Positions 46,349-53,567 of a DNA stretch of 53,567 bases are shown in pieces; within the stretch, counting starts at the first letter, position 1, and every line of letters starts with the position of its first letter. Under the pieces are notes generated by a model. That model was not told where the DNA came from, made no database searches, and was given only the letters and a program-made list of their open reading frames with translations. Where the stretch lies: positions 3,224,602 to 3,278,168 of the forward strand of contig NW_006763292.1 in NCBI RefSeq assembly GCF_000218685.1. Direction: 5' to 3'. The stretch comes from Serpula lacrymans var. lacrymans S7.9. Taxonomy: Eukaryota > Basidiomycota > Agaricomycetes > Boletales > Serpulaceae. The translations under genes and the position numbers were made by a program.

Positions 46349-47852
46349 AACGAAATTTGGGGTATGGGGGAAGGTCAGATAAAAGAGCGTCTTTAAAGTG
46401 AGTCTTCGTTGGAGATAAGCATATAAAGGGTGCTGATACGAGGGATGACCGTACAAGACCGAGCACTAGTATATTTGAGCTTGATTATACTTCGGCTGCT
46501 ATATCGGGTCTTGCAATTCATTACCCGGAACCGCGCTCAACTCTTATGTCGAAAATTGTCATGAGACTTTCTTTGCTTGCTCTCCAATCCATCATCACTG
46601 CCAATCCGAATTACAGCGACATGATCTATGGTTCTTAGCATCCGCTGTCCTGCCAATGTCAACAACTTGCGATAATATTAATCATAGGCGGCGCTACGAC
46701 ACAACAGCGATAACCGCCCACGCTAACTTTCCCCCAAGATTGCATACCCTGGGGTTGTTTATCTCTATCTTCCCATGATGCATCGGTGATCACGACATAG
46801 ATCAAATCTCCGGGTTACAAGAATGAAACACGATTTTTTTTTTGGTGAGTTTCGTTACTGGCGCACTGATTTACACCTCGGCCTATGTGACATTGTGCCC
46901 GAGACCATTCACTACTGTATTCAGTTTCCTCGTTCGTTGTAATCTGGACTTCAACCGTCGTCCAGTCGATGATGGCCATAAGCAACAATGACCTTAACGG
47001 TATAAGATTCTCAAATGAGGTCACGTCTATGTTTCCAACCCGATGTCAAAACTCCATCTCATGCCCACCCCAAAGGTAATACAGCTCTTCTACCAATATT
47101 CGTGAGCTCCATCATGATCAGTTTCAGCAATGAGACCATGACTATGCAACTATGAGTTCACGCCTCACAGCACGCCGACACTTTCCACTTTCATTCGACA
47201 CATCCAAGTTATGTGATATTCCATACCAAAGACGAGCTTTTCATTAGCAGAACTACAATTCCGGTCAGAACGTAGTCCAAGACTCCACATCTCGACGCAT
47301 CAATCTTGTGGAAAAATGCGATTTTGGCTTAGCATTCCCGCTACCAGCTAAAGGCCATCAAAGGGACTCCAAACAAAAGCAACCTCGCCCCCGCTCACGA
47401 GGCCAGCATGTTCATGATTCAGATAAAACCACTCCTTTACATAAGAAAAAAGTGCAACCACTCCACTGCATTAAACAATTCGGACGTTATACGACTCCGT
47501 ATCAGCTGACGATCCAACAAAATCTCACATACTAAAATCTCACACTCCGCGACAACGCCGGATGGATGGTGAAGCAATTGATATCTATTATTCCTTGCTA
47601 AATGCAAACGTACCAAATACAAAATGGAGGGATACAAATCCACTTCTTCAACAAGGCAAGATGTCAAGAAACAAGAGCAGCGAATCAAATAAGATAGGAC
47701 AAATGGTGATGAAACAGAAAAGTGGTCCAGTGAGATTTGGCAAGAATAAAAAGAAAAAAGGTCCGCAAGATGATAAAAAAAAGTACAAGACGATAAGATC
47801 ACTTCAATCCACATGTCCTATCGTCCAAAATATGTATGTATATATAGTAGTA
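46349..47852. other. Intergenic region upstream of the thioesterase gene
   Basis: 1.5 kb that should include the thioesterase promoter and the 3' UTR of the kinase gene. Open frames at 47308-47535 and 47562-47858 (plus) are Lys/Gln/Asn-rich with no domain and are mirrored by frames on the other strand. I treat them as non-coding. Confidence 0.5.
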
Positions 47853-50800
47853 TCATAGAGAAGTAGGCTCGTCAATGTCAGGTTTAAACCGCAGTCGAGC
47901 TAATAAAAGCGTATCCCATTTGTTTTTGGGTCCAATCCTCGAGATCTTGCTAGCTGATAATGCTTTACCTGGAATTTCCTCGGGGTATGACGGTCCCCCA
48001 TAGTCTCGGGGGAACTCGGTATCCGTAGTAAATGTGCCCCAGTCACGACCGTTCTTGGGATTCGAAAAGACGTTGAAATGGGCCTGAGAGCATGTCGAGT
48101 TAGTTACGCGCACAAACGTATGTAATAAAAGCAACTCGTACCTGACCATCCGGATGGCTATGGCTGACGAACAACGCGTAATCAGGGGCATCCAATGTTC
48201 CTATCACTGTAAAAATACGAATTGCGAAAATACAAGATCAACCAATCAGATAAAATAGGCACATGATAAATAGGGAGTTGGCGTACCCAAGAATAAATCC
48301 TCCTTCTGAATGGGATGATGTGGTCCGTAGTGCTGCATGATAGAATCTACATTGGCCTTGAACCATTTCTTGGGGGCATCCAAGTTCTCAATGTAATAAT
48401 ACATCGTCGTCTCTGCGCAGATATGGGCCGTCTTATGTCCGGCCCGCAGTGGGAACGAGTACCGCCGACTGACACTCTCACTAACGACCGAAAAACAAAG
48501 AGTAATTTGATGAGCAAAAGCAACTTTGTAAATCATTCTGCTACTCACGAGTAAGACCGATCCCCTTTCAGCTTGAACGTCAAAAATCCAGCCAATGCAT
48601 CCAAAAATCCCCTCTGGGCCGCGTTACGTTTGTCAGACCGCTGGTTACCAGTGGAGACACGACCGTAGCCGTACAAAGAAGGCATATCCTTGAGAACGCC
48701 ATTCGACGTCTTGACAGGATTCAGCGAGTTGAACAACGTCACAAACTCTCCGTTAGGCTTTGACAAATACCCCACGGCGCCAAGCGCAACGTGACTAGGG
48801 GCCCAGAGCGGTAAAGTCACTTGATGAAGTAATGCACACGATTGAGATCCACACGTCAGCAAAATGCGCATGAATGTTCAAAAAAGTAAAAATACATACA
48901 GGAATGATGGAACTCGTGCGTGCTCTTCGCCAATAACCGATATCGCCTTTCATTCCTCGACTCTGCAAGTCTCTCATCAAGAGGCGGCGGCGAATCATAC
49001 CCCGCATAATCCACTCCTGCTCCCACCGCACCGCCCAACGTCATGCCCGACAGCCGTCGGCCCATCGCATCTATCCCCACATGCAGATCTTCCATACTTG
49101 CATGCGGACTCGACGTGAACAGTGAGGACGAACGGCTGCTCGAGAGCGATGCAGGCGCAGAGGGGGACGGCGTGTAAATCACAGGCTGGGGCATATCCAT
49201 CGCACTCGTCTCCACATCCTCCTCTGACTCGGGGAGCGAGTGCCGGCGACGCCGCGGGGAGTGTATGATCGGGTGGAAGGGTATGGGGTGGCTATGGTCT
49301 GATGAGGATGATGGCGAGTCTTGAGGCATGGTGTCGTCTTGCTCCTCGCCTTCGTTCATTATCTCCGATGCGGTCTTGTAAGACTTGTCAGATTCACCGG
49401 AAGAATGCGGCGATTCTTGGTCCGAAATAGCTGGTTCTGGAGGAGGAACTCCTATATACCAAATGAAGTCGTGGCACGAGGTAAAAAGGAAAACAGACAG
49501 AAAAAAAGACGGACCAACGACAAAATCAAAAATAGACAAAGGACCACGTCACAGAAGCAACGAATATCAAGCGATAGAAGCACGGAGTTTACGCAACAAA
49601 AATACAGCAAGCAAATTACACACAAGTTAAACAAAGCAATCCAATCAGCTAACCATTCCCTACAGCTTAATTTTAAAAAAGACTGACCAGTCTGAACATC
49701 AGGCAACCCCATCTTGGGACGCAAATCAGGAGACTCGCGCAGCCTTGTCGGCAAATCCGCCCACACCTCCAACGTAGCCGGACGAGGACTCTCCTCCGGT
49801 CTCCTGCGCAGCGCCTTGAGCTGACTCGCGATTCTCCCAAACACCGGACGCAGCTTTGGGTCACGGACCCAGGCTGCGTTAATGAGCGGCGCGGTAGATG
49901 TGGTGTACCGCGTGATGGGCAGTATCGGACGTTTGTTTTCGGCTGTAAATAGATAGTTATGACATGTGTAAATTAGACAATTGGTTATAAAATGCAGAAA
50001 GCTTACACATGACGAGATGGGCAACCATGGCATCGTCGATATGAGCCCAGGGAAGATCGCCCATGCCCAATATCTCAACGCAGCAAATAGCGAACGCGTA
50101 CACATCAACACCCGTCGTGAGCCTATTTTCACCTTCAAGTAGCTCAGGGGCTTGCCAGCGCAGAGTCCCATCTGCATACAACACCAGCATCAGCCAACAC
50201 AATCACAATAATAAATCGAGGGAAACGTGAACTTACGAGGCAAAGGCGTCCCACTCAACCTATACGCCTCCGACTTCATCTCGCTCTGCCCGAAATCAGA
50301 AATAACACACCGTCCACTCTCATCAACGAGCACGTTCGAAGCCTTGAGGTCACCATGCAACACACCCCTCGAGTGCAGATACTCCATCCCTTTCGCAATC
50401 TGATGCATACACCTCACCAAATCAACCTCGTCCGACCCACCCCCGTTCCCTCCACCTCCTCCAGGGCTCTTGAGGCTCCCAGTACTAACCACTCTCCCTC
50501 TTCCCATCCCCACGCTTGGAATCATCCCAAGCCCTACGCCTCCGGTAGGACTGGCACCGAGACTTACAGACGACCCCGCTACAACCCTCCTCGCCTTCAA
50601 CCACCCAACCAGACTCCCGCCTTTACAGTACCGACTGACAAAGAACCACGGCGGATCGCCCGCAGCGCTGCTAGCTCCGTACAACCTCAGCACGTTGCTG
50701 TGCTTCAGGTCTTTCCAGATTGAAATCTCGCGGATGAACAGTGAGCGGGGTGTAGCGGGCGACAAGACCTTGATGGCTACGACATGATTGCGCCACTGTC

Positions 50801-53567
50801 CCAGATAGACGTCTGAGAAGAAGCCGAGACCAATTTTTTGAACACGGTCGACTTCGTAACTGGCAAAAAACAAAAACAAATCACAAAATCAGCAAATAAC
50901 CCAATAAAAACCAACAACCCAAAACCCACCGCGTAATCGTCCAACTAGGCAAATCCCACCCAACCTCATCCACCCTGCCCACACCCCCAGTCCCACTATA
51001 CACGCCAACAGTGCTCAACCTCGTCATCGCATCAATCCCACTCTCCATAAACTCCCTATCGAGCGTGTCCCCCCGGGGCCTTCTCATCGACGCACTCCTC
51101 TCCACACTCGCATCCACGCCTACGGCTACGTCGACGCTGCGGGGTTCAGCTCCCTCTGCCACTGCAATGGCCCCAATAGTGCCCTCGCCCTCCCCTTCGC
51201 CCGCTTCCAACACTCTCCTCAACGTCCTGATCGCCTCTGGCATCTCACTCCTCCCCACCTGCAACCTCTCAATCATCCCAGCATCGCTCTCAGCACTCAA
51301 TGCCTCCCGCAACAGCGCGCGCAAATCGGCAGTGTCCCGCGCGGCGTCGTACAAGTTCTGAGTCGTGCGAAGGTGTTCGAGATGCGCGAGGGGCTCGAGC
51401 TCGGGTGCGGTGAAACCTTCGTTTGGAATACCTGGAAACTGTGCCGCAGGCCCTGGCCTCGGTGTCACTGAAGACTCCCCCGACGCGTTCTGGCTGTACA
51501 CGGGCGGCGGGGACATCGGCATCGACATCTGCTCATGACTGGGGTCGCGTTCGTGATCGGTGGTGACGATGACAGGGGTATCGACGCCGAATAGTAACGA
51601 GCCTCCGCCTTGTCCCTGTTCATACTGCTGTGCCTGTTGACTTTCGGGGAGTAGCAGACGCTGACGCGGGTCGAATGGTTGTCCTTGTATACCTTCGTAG
51701 AAGGAAATGAATAGTCAGCATCACCTCACAAAACATGAGGCACGAAAAAACTCACCACTCACAACCGGCACACCCCACGCAGCCGCCCATCTCCTCTGCT
51801 CCTCAGCAGCCTTCATCACCTGCTTCAGAATTCGCGTTTGGATTGATATCTGCATTGTCAAACGAGGGATGACAAAATCCAAGACAAGTAGAGACAAAAC
51901 GACTCAGCACGGAGGGTAAGTCACGAAAGGAACCACACTACTCACCCCAAATAACCCAATTACATCTCCCAGCACCCTATCACACGCCGCAATCTCCTGC
52001 AGAATCTCATCCCTCTTTAAGTAGCGCTTCAGAAAGGGGCGGTGGAGCTGGCGAGAGAGGAATTCGTGGATGTAGTGAAGCGCACTATTTTAACGTGTAT
52101 GAGGAGAGGTGGGGTTGACGAGTTGGGTTTGCGTTTTTAACGAACGTAGGAAAAATGCCATGGATAAAACAATAAAATATGAAATCAGCACTCCTTCTTT
52201 GATTACCAAAAAACCACTTACTCAACAAGCGCACCCACAGGCCCCCTCAACTCCTCCCCCACAATATCTCCAGCTTCGTACACCTCCTCTCGTACACTGA
52301 ACAAGAGCGTCGCACAGCGGGAGGTGATGCGCAAACATGCCAGTCGGTTCATCTATTACCAAAAAGGGTTAGTATCGTGGTTTCCGAGATGAAATTCGGA
52401 AACAAGGAGGTCAAACTCACATCAACCATCTGAACCCCCTCCCACACCGCCAGCAACGCCTTGGCAGCCTCCTCCAAACCAGGGATAGGCGCAAACTTCA
52501 ACGCATCAGCGCCCAACGACAGTGCCTCGTGGGTGATATCAGCTGCGGTGTGGGCTATGGAGGAGAGGTGGGGGTGGGAGGTAGAGATCGATGTGTAGTG
52601 GTGATGCGGGGGTGAGATGGAGGAGGGGGAGAGGGAGGGAAGAAGGTGAGGGGCAGAGGGGAGAGATGCGAGTGTGGTGGGTGGGAGGATGGAGGATAGT
52701 GCTTGGGCTACGTGCTGCACAAATCGATGAGTCAGTAACTAATCACGTTCAAGATGAAAAGAGCAGACAGTCGACCAATCGAGGCTGCAAGGTGGAAAGA
52801 AAGAACGTACATCACGGGTGACGATCCAGCCCTCCGTCTGTTCCTGCTCCACCTTTGAGTGAGCCTGCAAAAATGCACCAAAAGCACCATGCGCCGCATG
52901 ACCGCCCTCGTACGCGTCTGCGGCGTCCTCTTCAAGGTCAAGCTGCTTCTTTGACTTTGCAGGGGATTTATGGGCCGACGGAGGAGATGACTGGGTTCGT
53001 TCGATGGAGGTCTCCTTGTCACGCTCGCGGGCTGCGGAAGAAGAAGCGCGACGACGTGCGAGCCAACTGCCTCCCGACGAGGAGGAAGAAGGCGACTTGG
53101 TCTTGTCCTTGTCCTTGTCCTTGTCCTTGTCCTTCTTTTCCTTTCCACCTTCTGACGAGTCCTTGTCGCGGGTCAAGAAAGAGATATGACCACGGGGGCT
53201 AAAACCCCCTCGCTGCATGCCCTTCTCAGTGGTTGTGGCTCCATCGACGCTCGCCCTGCGTTTCTCGGTTACTTGTGCAACGTCGAGGGAGGTGGGAGAG
53301 GTAGGACTGGGAGAAGATTTGGGGGAGGATTGGGCCCAGAGGGGAGTAGGTGTGGGGAGGACGCCTTCTGATCTTCTCCTCTCCTTCACTTCAGCGGCGT
53401 CGGTAAGAGGATTGGGGGAAGGGACATTAGCAAGGTCGCCCCATGTGCGGGCAGGCCATTGATCCCATTCTGTGCCCCACCAGCGAGTGCTGAATGCGCC
53501 TGGAGGGGTTGCGTCGCCGGGGAGGTGTGGTGGGGGGAGTGAGATGGGACCTGGGAGGAGAGCGAGA
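47853..53567 (-). CDS. MLKL-like bundle + TKL kinase + unknown C-terminal domain (5' end outside window)
   Basis: One long gene of many exons, open at the right window edge. Reading inward: a low-complexity part (TRWWGTEWDQWPARTWGDL, then Ser/Pro and KDKD repeats, about 52860-53567), then a helical bundle (about 51750-52560). Bundle blocks are ITHEALSLGADALKFAPIPG, MNRLACLRITSRCATLLFSV, REEVYEAGDIVGEELRGPV, IHEFLSRQLHRPFLKRYLKR and IQIQTRILKQV; this matches the MLKL N-terminal-domain type. The kinase (about 49690-50870) has GLGFFSDV, VAIK (50769-50780), HGDLKASN (50343-50357), DFG (50289-50297) and WQAPELL, so catalytic Lys and Asp are present; Gly replaces Arg in HRD. A Ser-rich linker leads to the C-terminal domain (about 47853-48870), with TLPLWAPSHVALGAVGYLSK and YSFPLRAGHKTAHICAETT. 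Animal MLKL kills cells by membrane insertion of its bundle; a similar role here is inference. Confidence 0.88.
51750..52560 (-). other. MLKL_NTD-like helical bundle within the kinase gene
   Basis: Four or five amphipathic helices are encoded by separate exons at about 52430-52560, 52220-52347, 51950-52085 and 51755-51855, which join in phase. The pattern of a hydrophobic Ala-rich first helix, a basic LKRYLKRDEIL turn and a final helix leading into the kinase fits the N-terminal domain family named after MLKL, known in many basidiomycete kinases. Confidence 0.75.
53101..53142. repeat. Hexanucleotide repeat coding for Lys-Asp
   Basis: About five tandem copies of CCTTGT on the plus strand encode a KDKDKDKDKDK stretch in the kinase gene's N-terminal low-complexity region. 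Confidence 0.8.

Noticed and set aside
47308..47858. Plus-strand frames between the thioesterase and kinase genes
   Set aside because: Low-complexity Lys/Gln/Asn composition, mirrored by an equally long minus-strand frame, with no domain and no splice pattern.
49321..51361. Long plus-strand frames opposite the kinase gene
   Set aside because: They are antisense shadows of GC-rich kinase exons; the minus strand carries the kinase motifs and splice sites.
1..53567. CRISPR arrays, bacterial operons or phage genes
   Set aside because: No regularly spaced repeats; introns and gene families are eukaryotic throughout.

Overview
The window is a piece of a basidiomycete (mushroom-type, Agaricomycetes) nuclear genome. 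The genes are eukaryotic, with many introns of about 45-70 bp (GT..AG) and very small exons. Several protein families seen here are characteristic of Agaricomycetes: DUF6534 membrane proteins, TKL kinases with an MLKL-like N-terminal bundle, and a PIF/Harbinger transposon with a Myb-like partner gene. I cannot name the species.

Left third (1-26 kb) is a nested transposon graveyard. A decayed Ty1/copia element lies on the minus strand (1742-6433; one LTR seen). A second copia (19885-25890, plus strand, both LTRs, a half-tRNA-type primer site) has been broken by two solo LTRs with 5-bp target duplications, by a third foreign segment, and by a large inverted duplication of a terminal-inverted-repeat element (here called 'T') that surrounds a 100-N assembly gap. 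A full T copy (6762-8674) abuts a fragment of a Harbinger transposase; its Myb/SANT-like partner gene (9294-10818, minus) carries stops and a frameshift. The first 190 bp of the window are T sequence fused to the 3' end of a small spliced gene (180-697), which is probably the larger relative from which T elements derive. Helicase and other transposon-protein fragments follow. Two cellular genes sit in this desert, converging on each other: a multi-exon DUF6534-type membrane protein (14945-17132, plus) and a three-exon TAPR1/HAPSTR1-like protein (17754-18976, minus).

Middle (26.8-44 kb): a large ABC-C (MRP-type) transporter gene with over 20 exons (26817-33668, plus), then a minus-strand family of three paralogous multi-pass membrane proteins of unknown function (33931-35784, 38741-40567, 42106-43910). 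All three share the same three-exon layout. The middle copy has two in-frame stops and is a pseudogene. A RecQ-like helicase fragment lies between the first and second.

Right end (44.8-53.6 kb): a THEM6-like hot-dog thioesterase gene (44798-46348, minus) and a very long minus-strand gene that runs off the window end (47853 to beyond 53567). The latter encodes a low-complexity N-terminal region, an MLKL-like helical bundle, a protein kinase domain that keeps its catalytic residues, and a roughly 270-residue C-terminal domain I cannot name. This kinase is the most interesting gene in the window because its architecture recalls necroptosis effectors. Exon boundaries were read by eye from splice signals and frame; those given with exact coordinates keep phase across the junction.
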